Positions 38,512-49,130 of a stretch of 64,000 bases of DNA are shown here, piece by piece. This DNA comes from Aliivibrio sifiae (GTDB taxonomy: Bacteria; Pseudomonadota; Gammaproteobacteria; Enterobacterales; Vibrionaceae): NCBI RefSeq assembly GCF_002954705.1, contig NZ_MSCO01000001.1, forward strand, positions 2,031,248-2,095,247, written 5' to 3'. The notes under the pieces are model-generated. The model worked only from the letters and a program-made list of their open reading frames with translations, was not told where the DNA came from and made no database searches. Positions within the stretch are counted from its first letter, which is position 1. Each line of letters opens with the position of its first letter. A program made the translations under genes and the position numbers.

Positions 38512-38952
38512 TTAAGATTGAGAACGGCGAGAAAACTGTAACGTTGAAAATTCATCCATCATGTTTTGTTCTTGTTTATCTAACATTTTCTGACGTTCTG
38601 TTTTTTTCTTATCGATCATCCATTCATAAGAACGACGCTGTTTACGAGTTTCTTGCCAATAGGTTTGGCAATTATCCACTTGGGAAGTGAAATGAGATTC
38701 CGCACTCTTTTGTTTGGTTAAGGTTTCATCAAGTTGAACTAAAAACTTATTTAAGTGGCCATATTGACTCGCAGTAAGTCCTTGCTGGCCACGCTGCAAT
38801 AATTGATTACAGTAATCAAGACGATATTTTTCTATCTGCTTTACCTGCTCGTAGAAATCATCAAGCTCGGCTTTGGCTGTATTTAATGCCATTACTGCTT
38901 GATTCTCTCTTTCTTGAGATTGTTCTAATAAGAAATCAAACGTAGTACTCAT
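38512..38952 (-). CDS. fliJ: Flagellar export chaperone FliJ
   Basis: 146 aa, almost entirely coiled coil, with regularly spaced Gln/Glu/Leu. The order fliE-F-G-H-I-J supports the call. FliJ is the central stalk of the FliI ATPase and an export chaperone. It is the last gene of its operon. Confidence 0.92.
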   Translation of the reverse strand: MSTTFDFLLEQSQERENQAVMALNTAKAELDDFYEQVKQIEKYRLDYCNQLLQRGQQGLTASQYGHLNKFLVQLDETLTKQKSAESHFTSQVDNCQTYWQETRKQRRSYEWMIDKKKTERQKMLDKQEQNMMDEFSTLQFSRRSQS

Positions 38953-38980
38953 GATCTTTCTCTTTTTTCATTATTGCCAT

Positions 38981-40300
38981 TTAGCCACTCAGCAACATTT
39001 TTAGCATACTTTTACACATGTCAAATGGAACACTTTCTTTCATTCGCTGTTGTAAATACTCATCTAAACGCGGCTTCAACGTAAAGGCTTGATCTATCGC
39101 AGGATCTGTTCCTGGCTTATATGCACCAATCGAAACCAAATCTTGGTTTTTACGACAGATAGACAGTACTTGTCTCACCGCTTTCGACATGAGCATATGC
39201 TCTTCGTCAGTAATCTGTGGCATAACACGACTGACTGACTTCTCGACATCAATCGCTGGATAGTGACCGGCATCTGCCATTTCTCTTGAAAGTACAATGT
39301 GCCCATCAAGAATAGCTCGAGATGCATCCGCAATGGGATCTTGTAAATCATCACCTTCAGTTAACACGGTAAAGAATGCCGTAATGGAGCCTTGGCCATC
39401 ATTGCCATTACCAGCTCGCTCTACCAATGCAGGAAGCTTAGCAAATACTGATGGCGGATAGCCTTTGGTTGCTGGTGGTTCACCAACAGACAGTGCAATT
39501 TCACGCTGAGCTTGTGCAAAACGCGTCAATGAATCCATCAATAATAGAACATCTAAACCTTGATCGCGAAAGTATTCAGCAATAGTCAATGCGGTCTGGC
39601 AGCCTTTTAATCGCATTAGTGCTGATGAATCGGCAGGCGCTGCAACAACCACTGATCGTTGTCGCCCTTCTGGACCTAAAATCTCTTCGATGAACTCTTT
39701 TACTTCTCGTCCACGCTCACCAATCAGACCAACAACAACCACTTGCGCTGTTGTACCACGAGTCATCATGCCAAGAGTTACCGACTTACCCACACCCGAT
39801 CCGGCAAATAGACCCAAACGCTGTCCTTTACCAACCGTAAGTAAACCGTTAATTGCTTTCAAACCAACATCAAGCGGTTCTGAAATTGGTTTTCTTGCTA
39901 ATGGGTTGATAGGCTCTGAAGTAAATGATGCCGTCTCTTCAGTATATAACTCACCAAGATCATCAATAGGATTACCAACACCATCCACGACTCGTCCAAG
40001 CAGCTCCATACCAACAGAGATACCACTGCCGCCCACTATTGGGGTGACTTTTGCACCTGGCAACACACCTGATACTTGTTCATTTGGCATTAAAAATAGA
40101 TTTTCACCAGAAAAACCAACGACTTCTGCTTCAATTTCACCGTTAATAGTTTCGACTAAGCAAGAACTTCCGATAGGTGCTCGACAACCGGTCGCTTCTA
40201 ACGTTAAGCCAACAACACGCACTAACTTACCAGATGCAATCGCACGAGTAGTTAGCCCCGTTGTTTGATATTGAGAAAGGCGTTCAGATAATGGCAACAT
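38981..40300 (-). CDS. fliI: Flagellar export ATPase FliI
   Basis: 439 aa F1-beta-like ATPase. Walker A is GSGVGKS (about 167-173), Walker [17 protein letters not shown], and the family motif [14 protein letters not shown] is present. It powers the flagellar type III export gate with FliH/FliJ. It abuts fliH. Confidence 0.96.
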   Translation of the reverse strand: MLPLSERLSQYQTTGLTTRAIASGKLVRVVGLTLEATGCRAPIGSSCLVETINGEIEAEVVGFSGENLFLMPNEQVSGVLPGAKVTPIVGGSGISVGMELLGRVVDGVGNPIDDLGELYTEETASFTSEPINPLARKPISEPLDVGLKAINGLLTVGKGQRLGLFAGSGVGKSVTLGMMTRGTTAQVVVVGLIGERGREVKEFIEEILGPEGRQRSVVVAAPADSSALMRLKGCQTALTIAEYFRDQGLDVLLLMDSLTRFAQAQREIALSVGEPPATKGYPPSVFAKLPALVERAGNGNDGQGSITAFFTVLTEGDDLQDPIADASRAILDGHIVLSREMADAGHYPAIDVEKSVSRVMPQITDEEHMLMSKAVRQVLSICRKNQDLVSIGAYKPGTDPAIDQAFTLKPRLDEYLQQRMKESVPFDMCKSMLKMLLSG

Positions 40301-41097
40301 TACTGATTTCCTTGGTGACGGTTAACTCCACAAAATTTAGCTAATACGCTTTTGATGCGCTCTTCTAATAAGTAGCTAACTTTAGAATCGGAAGCTTGGA
40401 TATTAATGTCACCGACATTCATTGACGGTTCTGAAATAAGAGTCCATTGCTTTTGAGCTAATGTTTCTTCACCATAAGCATCAATAACGCGTTGTTGATC
40501 TTCTGGATTCAGCGAAATAGTGATTTCTCGTTCAGTGACAGGTAGAGTTTCGACAGCCTCACGAACCGTATCAAGAAGCACTTGAGGATTGGTTTTTACC
40601 TCAACATGAATTACTTCTTTTGTCAGAGCAAGTACCATATCTACTAACTGTTTTTCTACTTGAGAATCGACTAATTCTAGTGGTGCTGAAAATTTATCCG
40701 TCATTTCAATTAATTGTTTAATTAGCTCTTGAATCTCAGCTTGTCCTGCTGCGATACCTTCGTCATAACCAACTTGGTAACCCTCTGGCTTACCCGCTTC
40801 GAACCCTTCTACTTGGCCCTTTTCTAAGCCTTCTTTGTAGCCGAATTCTTGGCCTTCTAGTAAACCTTCGTTATAAGCTCCTTGTTTGATTTGCTCAATG
40901 ATTTCATCAGTAAGTACAAACTCTTCAGGCTCTTCTTCTTTAGGTAATGAAGGTGCCCAACTGGGATCGTAATTTAATGCGGTTTCACGGGCTGGTTTAT
41001 CAGGATCAGAATAATCTGGAGATTCCCAAATATTAGTTCGTTGCAGTTCACTCTCATCGGTAATGCGAATAAAGCCACGTTTTTTGCTGATACTCAT
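40300..41097 (-). CDS. fliH: Flagellar export ATPase regulator FliH
   Basis: 265 aa from ATG 41097 ([12 protein letters not shown], the usual Vibrio N-terminus); an upstream start at 41160 would add a hydrophobic stretch foreign to FliH. A Gly/Glu-rich heptad region with GxxxG spacing ([26 protein letters not shown]) is diagnostic of FliH. It is a regulatory stator of FliI. Confidence 0.9.
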   Translation of the reverse strand: MSISKKRGFIRITDESELQRTNIWESPDYSDPDKPARETALNYDPSWAPSLPKEEEPEEFVLTDEIIEQIKQGAYNEGLLEGQEFGYKEGLEKGQVEGFEAGKPEGYQVGYDEGIAAGQAEIQELIKQLIEMTDKFSAPLELVDSQVEKQLVDMVLALTKEVIHVEVKTNPQVLLDTVREAVETLPVTEREITISLNPEDQQRVIDAYGEETLAQKQWTLISEPSMNVGDINIQASDSKVSYLLEERIKSVLAKFCGVNRHQGNQ

Positions 41098-41215
41098 GAT
41101 GATAATCCGTAAAATTAGAAGTTTAAAAAGCACAACGGCTATTTCAATAATACCAATCATGTTGATATCAAACCGAAATAGCCGTTTTATTATAACTTAA
41201 CGCACTGAAAACGTA

Positions 41216-42268
41216 TTATACGAATTCATCCGCACCACCAGAAAGCATTAGGTCACCAGAATCTGCCATTCGACGTGCCACTGCCAGAATTTCTTTCTGT
41301 GCAGCTTCAACATCAGCAACTCGTACTGGTCCCATCGCTTCAAGGTCATCACGCATAAGCTCTGCTGCACGTTTTGACATACACTTAAACATCTTCTCTT
41401 TAAGTGCATCATCTGCGCCTTTAAGTGCTTTTTGTAGCACTTCTTGCGGAACATCACGCAATAGCATTTGAATGCCTTGATCTTGAACATCAATAAGATT
41501 TTCAAAGACAAACATAAGATCTTGAATCTGCGTTGCTGTCTCTTCATCTTGGTCACGAATTTGATCCATCAACATACCTTCAATACTGTTATCTAGGTAG
41601 TTCATGATTTCTGCCGCTGCTTTCAGGCCGCCAATTTTGGCTGCTTGAGCACCAGATTGACCCGCAAACTGTTTCTCCATGATTTCGTTCAGTTCAGCCA
41701 GAGCTGAAGGCTGAACTTCTTCAAGGTGAGCAATTCGCATCATTAGATCAAGACGTACACGTTCAGGGAATTGAGATAAAATCTCTGCCGATTGATCTGG
41801 GTCTAGGTAAGACAATACGATAGTTTGGATCTGTGGATGCTCATTCATTATGATGCTTGCCACCTGACGAGGGTCCATCCATTTCAATGAATCCAAGCCT
41901 TTAGAACCACTACCAAGTAAAATCTGGTCAACAAGGTTATTTGCCTTATCTTCACCAAGAGCGGCAACCAATGCATTACGCATAAAGTCTTCGCTACCCA
42001 TACCGATACTAGTGTACTTCTGAATATCTTCTAAGAAAGCACGGTGAATAGCTGACACTTTAACCTGATTTAAATCAGATACCGTTGCCATTGCTGCACC
42101 CACTTTCTGAACTTGCTTTGGCTCTAAGTGGCGGATAATGCTCGCGGCATCATCCTCACTCAAACTAAGTAGCAAAATGGCTGCACGCTCTGAGCCTGCG
42201 AGTGATGAAAGATCAAACTCTTGGTTATCTTCATCTTTTTTTTCTGCTTCTACAATCTCATTAGCCAT
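41216..42268 (-). CDS. fliG: Flagellar motor switch protein FliG
   Basis: 350 aa from ATG 42268 (MANEIVEAEKK), preferred to an in-frame start 12 codons earlier that lies deep in fliF. FliG N, middle (EHPQIQTIVLSYL, EHPQ motif) and C-terminal charged torque domain (KRAAELMRDDLEAMGPVRVADVE) are complete. It overlaps the fliF stop by 8 bp. It couples the C-ring to the stator and MS ring. Confidence 0.95.
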   Translation of the reverse strand: MANEIVEAEKKDEDNQEFDLSSLAGSERAAILLLSLSEDDAASIIRHLEPKQVQKVGAAMATVSDLNQVKVSAIHRAFLEDIQKYTSIGMGSEDFMRNALVAALGEDKANNLVDQILLGSGSKGLDSLKWMDPRQVASIIMNEHPQIQTIVLSYLDPDQSAEILSQFPERVRLDLMMRIAHLEEVQPSALAELNEIMEKQFAGQSGAQAAKIGGLKAAAEIMNYLDNSIEGMLMDQIRDQDEETATQIQDLMFVFENLIDVQDQGIQMLLRDVPQEVLQKALKGADDALKEKMFKCMSKRAAELMRDDLEAMGPVRVADVEAAQKEILAVARRMADSGDLMLSGGADEFV

Positions 42269-43994
42269 TTTCAGATACCCAGTTTTTAACGACTTGCGCC
42301 GCAAGCTCTGGTTCGTTCGCTACAAGAGCACGAACCGCTTTCAATAAGTCTTCATCTTTATGTAGGTTTGGAAGGTCGATACCAGAGCCGAATTCAAATC
42401 CATCACCATCCAAATCACTACCAATTAAGCCCATTTCACCATCAGCATGACCTTCGCCATTTGCCATCGCATCATCTTCTGCTTGGTTAGGGAATAACAA
42501 TTTATTCATTGCTGGGCGAACAAGGATAAGAAGCACGGCAATAATAACCAGAGCACCAGCTAACCATTTAATCCAATCATTAAAGTTTGGATTTTCCCAA
42601 ATAGGCACATCAATGACGATTGGCTGTTCTTCAATAGCAAACTTAACACTTAATACGTTCAATAAATCACCACGTTGCTCATTAAGACCAACACTACCAA
42701 TGATGATTTGACGAATTTTATCAATTTGTTCAGCTGACATTGGAGTATATGTCACTTCCCCTGTATCAGGATTAACACTTTTAAGCTCTTTTATCGCAAC
42801 AGATACAGTTTGACGAGCAACGGTGCCACTTTGCTTACGCTCATGGCTAATCATAGTATCTAACTCAAAGTTTCGTGTTGCTTCCTTGTGTACAGAACCT
42901 TGACCCAATACTGAACCGTCTTTTAACTCAGCAATGTCTTGAGGGATAGCAGAATCAACCGGAGGCTGATTACTTAACGCCCCAGGAACCCCTGCAATAA
43001 CATTACCGTTATTATAATCCTCTAATGTATATTCACTTCGAGTCGATGGCGTTTGTGGGTCAAACTTCTTGCGAGTTTGTTCAACAGCACTAAAGTCCAT
43101 AGACACATCAACTTGAGCGGTATAGTTACCTAAACCTAATACTGGAATTAAAATTGCGTCAATTTTATCTCGCAGAGTTTGCTCTTGCTTACGTTCTAAT
43201 TCTTGCTCTTTACGATGAGCCATTGCCATTGGATCTTGCGAGCCTGAACTCAATAAACGCCCATGCTGATCTGTTACGGTAACGCGTGTTGGTTTCATTC
43301 CCGGAACCGCACTTGAAACCATATCAACAATAGAATCAACTTCTTCTTGCTTTAGGCTAGCACCCATACGCATTGTCAAAAATACGGTTGCTGACGCTTC
43401 TTGGTTATGACGAACAAACACACTTTGTTTTGGCATAGCAAGCAGTACTTGTGCTTTACGAATTGGACGCATTTGCTCAAATGTACTGGCTAATTGACGT
43501 TCACGGCTTAATTTTAGACGCTCTTGTTCTAAACGCTGTGAAACACCAAAGCCCATGTCTTGCAATAGAATCTCATCACCTTCATCAACTGATTTATTTA
43601 AACCAGCACGAGAAAGATCTAATTTCATTTTACTGAATTCAGAGGCAGGAACTAAGATAGTATTACCATCTAGTTTATATTCGGCTTTCTGCGCATCAAG
43701 GAGATCAAGAACTTGGATTAATTCATCCGTTTCATACATACCAAGCGGTCGCATTTCAGGTTCTTGCACCCAAAAGAAGAGCATTACAATTAAGGCTACA
43801 CAAATAGAAACAGATAACACTAAGATAACTTGACGCAATAGATCAAGATTACCCAGCGCTGAATCTAATTTTGAAGAACTTTGCTCATCTACATCAGGAT
43901 TTTGTACATCAACGGAGCCATCCAGTGTCATTGCACCGCCTGATGACATTCCATCAGATACCGTTAAGTCTGTATTTTTATTTTCTTCTGACAC
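42261..43994 (-). CDS. fliF: Flagellar MS-ring protein FliF
   Basis: 577 aa. Two membrane helices (about 54-74 and 470-490) flank the periplasmic YscJ-like ring-building domains (VQEPEMRPLGMYETDELIQVLDLL; MPKQSVFVRHNQEASATVFL). The C-terminal cytoplasmic tail (VRALVANEPELAAQVVKNWVSENG) binds FliG. It follows fliE by 17 bp. Confidence 0.96.
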   Translation of the reverse strand: MSEENKNTDLTVSDGMSSGGAMTLDGSVDVQNPDVDEQSSSKLDSALGNLDLLRQVILVLSVSICVALIVMLFFWVQEPEMRPLGMYETDELIQVLDLLDAQKAEYKLDGNTILVPASEFSKMKLDLSRAGLNKSVDEGDEILLQDMGFGVSQRLEQERLKLSRERQLASTFEQMRPIRKAQVLLAMPKQSVFVRHNQEASATVFLTMRMGASLKQEEVDSIVDMVSSAVPGMKPTRVTVTDQHGRLLSSGSQDPMAMAHRKEQELERKQEQTLRDKIDAILIPVLGLGNYTAQVDVSMDFSAVEQTRKKFDPQTPSTRSEYTLEDYNNGNVIAGVPGALSNQPPVDSAIPQDIAELKDGSVLGQGSVHKEATRNFELDTMISHERKQSGTVARQTVSVAIKELKSVNPDTGEVTYTPMSAEQIDKIRQIIIGSVGLNEQRGDLLNVLSVKFAIEEQPIVIDVPIWENPNFNDWIKWLAGALVIIAVLLILVRPAMNKLLFPNQAEDDAMANGEGHADGEMGLIGSDLDGDGFEFGSGIDLPNLHKDEDLLKAVRALVANEPELAAQVVKNWVSENG

Positions 43995-44011
43995 GCTTTA
44001 CTTCCTAGAAA

Positions 44012-44323
44012 CTATACAGGCATATTCATTAGTGCTTTATAAGCATCAACTAGCTTATTACGCACTTGAATTGTCGCATCAAATGCTACGCTTGATTTAT
44101 TACGTGCAATCATTACATCAGATAATGAAACCCCTTCATCACCACGATCAAAACGCACAGCCAAATCACTTGATGCTTGTTGTAAGCCATTCACGTTATT
44201 TACTGCTTTTGCAAACATAGCACTGAAGTCCGCACCGACCTCTTTACCTGTTGCTGGACGCGTTGTATTTGACGCGTCAAGCATCATTGCTTGCATTTCG
44301 TCCTGTAAACCACCAATCTTCAT
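44012..44323 (-). CDS. fliE: Flagellar hook-basal body protein FliE
   Basis: 103 aa with FSAMFAKAVNNVNGLQQASSDLAVRFDRGD and VMIARNKSSVAFDATIQVRNKLVDAYKALMNMPV, typical of FliE, which joins MS ring and rod. First gene of the fliEFGHIJ operon. Confidence 0.95.
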   Translation of the reverse strand: MKIGGLQDEMQAMMLDASNTTRPATGKEVGADFSAMFAKAVNNVNGLQQASSDLAVRFDRGDEGVSLSDVMIARNKSSVAFDATIQVRNKLVDAYKALMNMPV

Positions 44324-44380
44324 TTCTATTCTCCGACCCAGTCAACTAATTGACTTAATTTTACGACCCGAAGTATATAA

Positions 44381-44396
44381 AGCAATTTACATACCA
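44381..44396 (-). promoter_or_regulatory. sigma54 promoter of the fliE operon
   Basis: Minus-strand TGGTAT-GTAAA-TTGCT, GG-N10-GC spacing. The predicted start is about 46 nt before fliE. It lies just after the flrC stop. Confidence 0.75.
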
Positions 44397-44423
44397 AAAT
44401 ATCAATAACTATAACTAACTGTT

Positions 44424-45860
44424 TTAGCTTGGGATATCGATTCCAGCATCACGCATCTTAGCAAGTTTGTACCTCAGTGTTCTTGGGCTAATCCCTAGTT
44501 TTTCGGCTACATCTTTGCGCTTTCCATCACACGCTTTTATCGTTTCTAGAATAATAATGTACTCTTGCTCACGCAATTCACCACCTAAGCCTGTCGATGT
44601 ACTCATAGCATCAACATTTGTGCTTTCTAGTTCAATAGTTGATGGCTCATTTATTGACGGTATCTGCTGCTCAGGTCTAATTGTTGGAGCTTCGCCACTT
44701 ACAACTTGCTGTAAACTGCTAGCATCAGCCCAATCAACACCTTCAAGTAATACATCATCAGAAGTGATCTGATTACCTTCAGCCAAAATCAATGCTCGTT
44801 GAACAACATTGTCTAACTCACGCACATTACCAGGCCAAGGGTAAGACTCTAATTTAGCCATCGCATCAACGGTTAATGTTGGTACAGGTAAGCCTTGTTT
44901 TTGACAGTGACGCTCTATCAAATGTTTCGCTAAAGGGTTAATGTCTCCTTTACGCTCTTTTAATGGCGGCCATGCAATTGGGAATACGTTTAAACGGTAA
45001 TATAAATCTTCTCTAAAATTACCTTCTTCCACGTATTTTTTTAAATCACGGTTACTTGTCGCTAAAATACGAACATCAAGCTTAATACTCTTACGACCAC
45101 CTAGACGCTCAACCTCTCTTTCTTGTAGAACACGAAGTAATTTCGCTTGTAGGTTAAGGTCCATTTCACTGATCTCATCCAGTAAAATAGTGCCGCCCTG
45201 CGCTTGTTCAAATTTACCCGGACACGCTTGAACTGCGCCTGTAAATGCGCCTTTTTCATAACCAAATAGGGTTGCTTCTAACATGTTGTCAGGAATTGCG
45301 GCACAGTTAATTGCAACAAAAGGCCCTTCACTGCGTTGTGAATTGTTATGAATATAACGAGACATCACTTCTTTTCCTGAACCACTAGGGCCAAGCACCA
45401 TCACGTTTGCGTCAGTTCGAGCAACTTTATCTGCCAATTTAAGTAATTTAAGACTTTTCTCATCAGCAACAATGGCGTCGCCCGTTTGCTCATTTTTTAC
45501 TGGAGCATAGCGACTTACCATGTTTAAAAGCACTTCTGGTGCAAAAGGTTTCGCCATGTAATCTATTGCGCCTTCTTTCATTGCTGAAACCGCATCTTCA
45601 ATATTGGCATACGCTGTCATTAGAAGAACGGGCAAATTTGGCCAATTCAGCTTAATACTACGTAATAATGCCAAGCCGCCCATACCTGCCATTTGCACAT
45701 CTGAAACAACAATATCTACAGGCTCTTTTTTCAAAATCAATAGAGCAGCTTCCGCACTATCTGCTTCAATCCATTCATAACCAGCTAATTCTAAGGTGTC
45801 GATCAACGCTTCACGTAGGCCTTCATCATCTTCTACGATCAGTACTTTACTTTGCGCCAT
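44424..45860 (-). CDS. flrC: FlrC, sigma54-dependent flagellar response regulator
   Basis: 478 aa from ATG 45860 (MAQSKVLIVEDDEG); an upstream start at 45917 lies inside flrB. Receiver domain with Asp54 (VVSDVQMAG), AAA+ domain with GPSGSGKEV and the sigma54 contact motif GAFTGA, and a Fis-type HTH at the end (RKDVAEKLGISPRTLRYKLAKM). Activated by FlrB, it drives class III flagellar promoters such as flaA and flgK in Vibrio. Confidence 0.95.
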   Translation of the reverse strand: MAQSKVLIVEDDEGLREALIDTLELAGYEWIEADSAEAALLILKKEPVDIVVSDVQMAGMGGLALLRSIKLNWPNLPVLLMTAYANIEDAVSAMKEGAIDYMAKPFAPEVLLNMVSRYAPVKNEQTGDAIVADEKSLKLLKLADKVARTDANVMVLGPSGSGKEVMSRYIHNNSQRSEGPFVAINCAAIPDNMLEATLFGYEKGAFTGAVQACPGKFEQAQGGTILLDEISEMDLNLQAKLLRVLQEREVERLGGRKSIKLDVRILATSNRDLKKYVEEGNFREDLYYRLNVFPIAWPPLKERKGDINPLAKHLIERHCQKQGLPVPTLTVDAMAKLESYPWPGNVRELDNVVQRALILAEGNQITSDDVLLEGVDWADASSLQQVVSGEAPTIRPEQQIPSINEPSTIELESTNVDAMSTSTGLGGELREQEYIIILETIKACDGKRKDVAEKLGISPRTLRYKLAKMRDAGIDIPS

Positions 45861-45862
45861 GG

Positions 45863-46906
45863 TTATTCTCCAGATTCTGTTTGGGTTGCTGTTAGCGGGA
45901 TCGACATGGTGAAGCACGCACCATCATCCGGTTCTGAATACAATTCAAGTTGTCCTTTATGTGCTCGACACACCATTTGAACTACCGCTAAACCAAGACC
46001 TGTGCCTTGAGAGCGTGTAGTGAAAAATGGTTCCATAATTTTATCTTGTAGTTCTAATGGAATACCGGGACCGTTGTCTTGTACCGATATTTTTAAAAAT
46101 CCGTTCACCGGTCTAAAGAAGACGTCGATTTGACACTCTTTACCAATCACTTGAATGGCATTCATGATCAAATTACTGATCGCACTCGCAATGGCGTTTG
46201 CATTACCCATGAGTAATGTATCTTCCTCTTCAACCTCTAAAGCATAATCAACTTGGTTTGACTGCAATGCGGTTTCAACCATGGGTTGGTATTCAGCAAC
46301 TAAATCAGCAATCGTAAAGGAGTTAACAACTTTGTTATCACCACCTTTTGCAAAAAGCAGCATATCATTCACTTGCTTTTCAAGATCATGAAGACGGTCA
46401 ACTAATTTAGTTTGAAAACGTTTATGTGTCGCGGCAGGTAAATTAGGAGAACCCAGATTAGATGCGTATAGCATTGCACTTGATAGTGGTGTTCTTACTT
46501 GGTGTGCAAGGGAAGCCACCATTTTTCCTAATGATGACAAGCGTTGTAAATCACTGACTCTAGATTGCAGTAGACGAGTTTCTGTCAGATCCGTAATAAG
46601 AATAAGCTGGCCCGTTTCTGATGCAGAAATAGCTAAGCGTACCTTACGCCCATTACGTAACGAAATTTCATGGCCATCATCTTCTCTTGGGTCAAATGAT
46701 CGTTGAATTACTTCAAACCAACGTTCACCTAATAATGGAGGACCAAGAAGTCTGATCGCTTCTGGGTTAACTTCACACACGACGCCTTGAGTATTCAATA
46801 ATATTACGCCTGCTGGCATTACATCTAATACTTGCTTATAACGTGTATTTTGTTCTTCTACTGTACCAAGAGGTGAGTTGGTCTCACTCTCTAAATTACC
46901 CTGCAT
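45863..46906 (-). CDS. flrB: FlrB, flagellar sensor histidine kinase
   Basis: 347 aa, no membrane segments. PAS domain (about 22-115), HisKA with phospho-His135 in LAHQVRTPLSS, and HATPase with NLIMNAIQV, DNGPGIP and GTGLGLAVVQ. It phosphorylates FlrC. Cytoplasmic, stimulus unknown. It is separated from flrC by 2 bp. Confidence 0.94.
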   Translation of the reverse strand: MQGNLESETNSPLGTVEEQNTRYKQVLDVMPAGVILLNTQGVVCEVNPEAIRLLGPPLLGERWFEVIQRSFDPREDDGHEISLRNGRKVRLAISASETGQLILITDLTETRLLQSRVSDLQRLSSLGKMVASLAHQVRTPLSSAMLYASNLGSPNLPAATHKRFQTKLVDRLHDLEKQVNDMLLFAKGGDNKVVNSFTIADLVAEYQPMVETALQSNQVDYALEVEEEDTLLMGNANAIASAISNLIMNAIQVIGKECQIDVFFRPVNGFLKISVQDNGPGIPLELQDKIMEPFFTTRSQGTGLGLAVVQMVCRAHKGQLELYSEPDDGACFTMSIPLTATQTESGE

Positions 46907-46929
46907 AATTTTATTCCCGCCAAAACAAC

Positions 46930-46964
46930 AAAAGGGCTAATGCATTTTACATGCCAGCCCTTTT
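46930..46964 (-). terminator. flrA terminator, with a promoter in its loop
   Basis: Stem AAAAGGGCT / AGCCCTTTT (9 bp) closes an ~17-nt loop. It has a T-rich tail on the minus strand and is symmetrical enough to act both ways. It follows flrA and precedes flrB. Confidence 0.75.
46941..46956 (-). promoter_or_regulatory. sigma54 promoter of flrBC
   Basis: Minus-strand TGGCAT-GTAAA-ATGCA, exact GG-N10-GC spacing. The predicted start is about 23 nt before flrB. It occupies the loop of the flrA terminator hairpin, overlapping its right arm by one base. In V. cholerae flrBC is FlrA/sigma54-dependent. Confidence 0.75.
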
Positions 46965-47033
46965 ATTAATTATTATCAACAACTTACAACAAAGTGCAAG
47001 TTTGACGAGTCAATTATTTGTCAGTAGACCTTA

Positions 47034-48515
47034 TTAACGAATATCATCTTTATTCAGATTATATTTACGCATTTTCTCTACTAATGTCGTTCTTCGCATG
47101 CCCAGCATATCAGCCGCTCTTGCAACAACGCCATTTTGCGCCTCAAGTGCTTGGCATATCATATTAACTTCAACATCAGCCAGCATCTCTTTTAGATTTA
47201 AACCATCTTCTGGTAAATCATTTGATGCAGGACCAAAGCTTGGTGTTGCCGCTTGCGGGACGCCACCGTCACTGAAGTTTGCAAACATATCAGCAAGTGC
47301 TGCTTGTTCTTGCTCTTCAATGGTTTGTTGGTTGTAATTCTCAGGTTGAAACTCTGGAATATCACTATAACGATATTTTGTCGGTAAATGATTTACATCA
47401 ACAGATTCACCAGGGAATAAGATCATCAATCGCTCAATTAAATTCGCTAATTCACGAACGTTACCAGGCCAATGATGCTCCATTAAGGAATTAACTGCAC
47501 GAGGAGTTAAACGAACACGAATACTCCCTTCAGCTTCCATTCTTGCAAGTAATTCTTGCAATAACAGAGGAATATCTTGTTTACGCTCACGTAGTGCTGG
47601 CATTTCAATTGGGAAGACATTTAAGCGATAATATAAATCTTCACGAAATGTGCCTTTCTCAATCATATAATCAAGGTTTCGATGCGTTGCGGCAACAATA
47701 CGAACATCCGCTTTAATACTTTGATTTCCGCCAACACGCTCAAAACAACGCTCTTGTAATACACGCAATAGCTTTACTTGCATTGGCATTGGCATATCAC
47801 CAATTTCATCTAAGAAAAGAGTGCCGCCTTGAGCCAGTTCAAAACGACCTTTACGAGCGGTAATTGCTCCTGTAAATGCCCCTTTTTCGTGACCAAAAAG
47901 CTCGCTCTCTAAAAGATCAGGTGGAATAGCACCACAATTTACAGGTACGAATGGTCCCTTACGACGTGGAGAGTGGTAATGTAAGTTTCGTGCAACCACT
48001 TCCTTACCTGTGCCTGATTCCCCCAAAACAAGAACACTTGCTTCGGTACCAGAGACTTGTTCAATTAAATGACGAACAGCGCTAATTGCTGAGCTTTGCC
48101 CAACCATACTACGGAATAGCGTATTTTTTCGACCTAGGTGTGGAATCCCCAAACCACGACGTCCCATAAATTCTTGGCAATGACGAAGGGCGTCCGTTAA
48201 TTGAGGATAATTAACAGGTTGGTTTAATTCACCAACATAATTGGTAAGATCATCAAGATCGTACATAGCGCCAGTCATAATTACGACAGGGATATGGTTA
48301 TGATCGATTAATGATTTTTTGATCAGCTCTTTCTGCGATTCATTAGTTGCTTGGCCTAAAAAACAAGCACTCCAAGGAGCACTCCACTCAAAAGTAGACA
48401 GTTCTGAAGTTGAAATAGCATGACAATGCTCACCGATAAACTCAAGAATAACCTTGAGATTATGTCGGTTCTGCTCATCATCTTCAATAATTAGAGTCTT
48501 TGCTAAACCTTTCAT
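47034..48515 (-). CDS. flrA: FlrA, master sigma54 activator of the flagellar cascade
   Basis: 493 aa from ATG 48515 ([15 protein letters not shown]); an upstream start at 48614 lies before the predicted promoter and is rejected. FleQ-type receiver-like N-domain, AAA+ domain with [21 protein letters not shown] and [16 protein letters not shown], and a Fis-type HTH ([24 protein letters not shown]). In Vibrio it starts the hierarchy (flrBC, fliE, flhA operons) and responds to c-di-GMP. Confidence 0.95.
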   Translation of the reverse strand: MKGLAKTLIIEDDEQNRHNLKVILEFIGEHCHAISTSELSTFEWSAPWSACFLGQATNESQKELIKKSLIDHNHIPVVIMTGAMYDLDDLTNYVGELNQPVNYPQLTDALRHCQEFMGRRGLGIPHLGRKNTLFRSMVGQSSAISAVRHLIEQVSGTEASVLVLGESGTGKEVVARNLHYHSPRRKGPFVPVNCGAIPPDLLESELFGHEKGAFTGAITARKGRFELAQGGTLFLDEIGDMPMPMQVKLLRVLQERCFERVGGNQSIKADVRIVAATHRNLDYMIEKGTFREDLYYRLNVFPIEMPALRERKQDIPLLLQELLARMEAEGSIRVRLTPRAVNSLMEHHWPGNVRELANLIERLMILFPGESVDVNHLPTKYRYSDIPEFQPENYNQQTIEEQEQAALADMFANFSDGGVPQAATPSFGPASNDLPEDGLNLKEMLADVEVNMICQALEAQNGVVARAADMLGMRRTTLVEKMRKYNLNKDDIR

Positions 48516-48588
48516 AGAAGTGTTATGCGCCTTAATTCTTTGATTTAATTGGTCTATATCTTGGACAACACCGAAGTTATTTAACCAT

Positions 48589-48597
48589 ATTATAGCA
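48589..48597 (-). promoter_or_regulatory. Extended -10 promoter of flrA
   Basis: Minus-strand TGCTATAAT: perfect -10 with a TGn extension; no strong -35. The predicted start is about 67 nt before the flrA ATG. This fits a sigma70-type, sigma54-independent master gene. Confidence 0.6.
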
Positions 48598-48616
48598 TAA
48601 GAAAAATAAGGCAACT

Positions 48617-48642
48617 ATGACTGTCAACTAATAGACAGTCAT
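48617..48642 (-). terminator. Hairpin ending the flaG-fliD-flaI-fliS operon
   Basis: Perfect 9-bp stem ATGACTGTC / GACAGTCAT with an 8-nt loop, ~60 bp after fliS. On the minus strand it is followed by a TTATTTTTC stretch. It lies just upstream of the flrA promoter and should insulate it. Confidence 0.6.
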
Positions 48643-48704
48643 ACCGTAAATGAGAGGTTAATATAAAAATCAGAAAATAAATTTGATTTATAAAATATAT
48701 TTTA

Positions 48705-49115
48705 TTATATGCCAACTTTATCAGCGGTAAGGTTATGAAACTCTGCAGGAATCTGGTCCCAAGCGGATTTAATTTCACGCAACATATCAACGACATCATC
48801 AATCGGCTGAGATTCATTATTTTGGTTTGCTTGTGAAATTTGACGGATCATAAAGTCATACAAAGAATCAAGATTGTTTGCGATATCACCACCATCATCC
48901 ATTGAAAGACATGAACGCAAGCTGATCACGATATCCAATGCTTTACCAAGACGTTCGCCTTTTACAGCTGTATTGCCTTGCTGCATTGCTGCTTTTCCTT
49001 GGATTAAGCGCTCGATAGCGCCAGCCATTAGCATTTGAATGACCTTATGAGGTGATGCAGCACTTAATTGGCTATCAATTGATACCTTCTTATATGCTTG
49101 TAGTGAACCTCTCAT
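48705..49115 (-). CDS. fliS: Flagellin export chaperone FliS
   Basis: 136 aa helical protein with MRGSLQAYKKVSIDSQLSAASPHKVIQMLMAGAIERL, the conserved FliS start, and LYDFMIRQISQAN. It binds the flagellin C-terminus. Last gene of the flaG-fliD-flaI-fliS cluster. Confidence 0.95.
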   Translation of the reverse strand: MRGSLQAYKKVSIDSQLSAASPHKVIQMLMAGAIERLIQGKAAMQQGNTAVKGERLGKALDIVISLRSCLSMDDGGDIANNLDSLYDFMIRQISQANQNNESQPIDDVVDMLREIKSAWDQIPAEFHNLTADKVGI

Positions 49116-49130
49116 CGTATTTCCTCAGTT

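Noticed and set aside
39690-40268. 192-codon plus-strand ORF opposite fliI
   Set aside because: Shadow of the FliI coding sequence, Pro/Ser/Thr-rich low-complexity product, no ribosome site.
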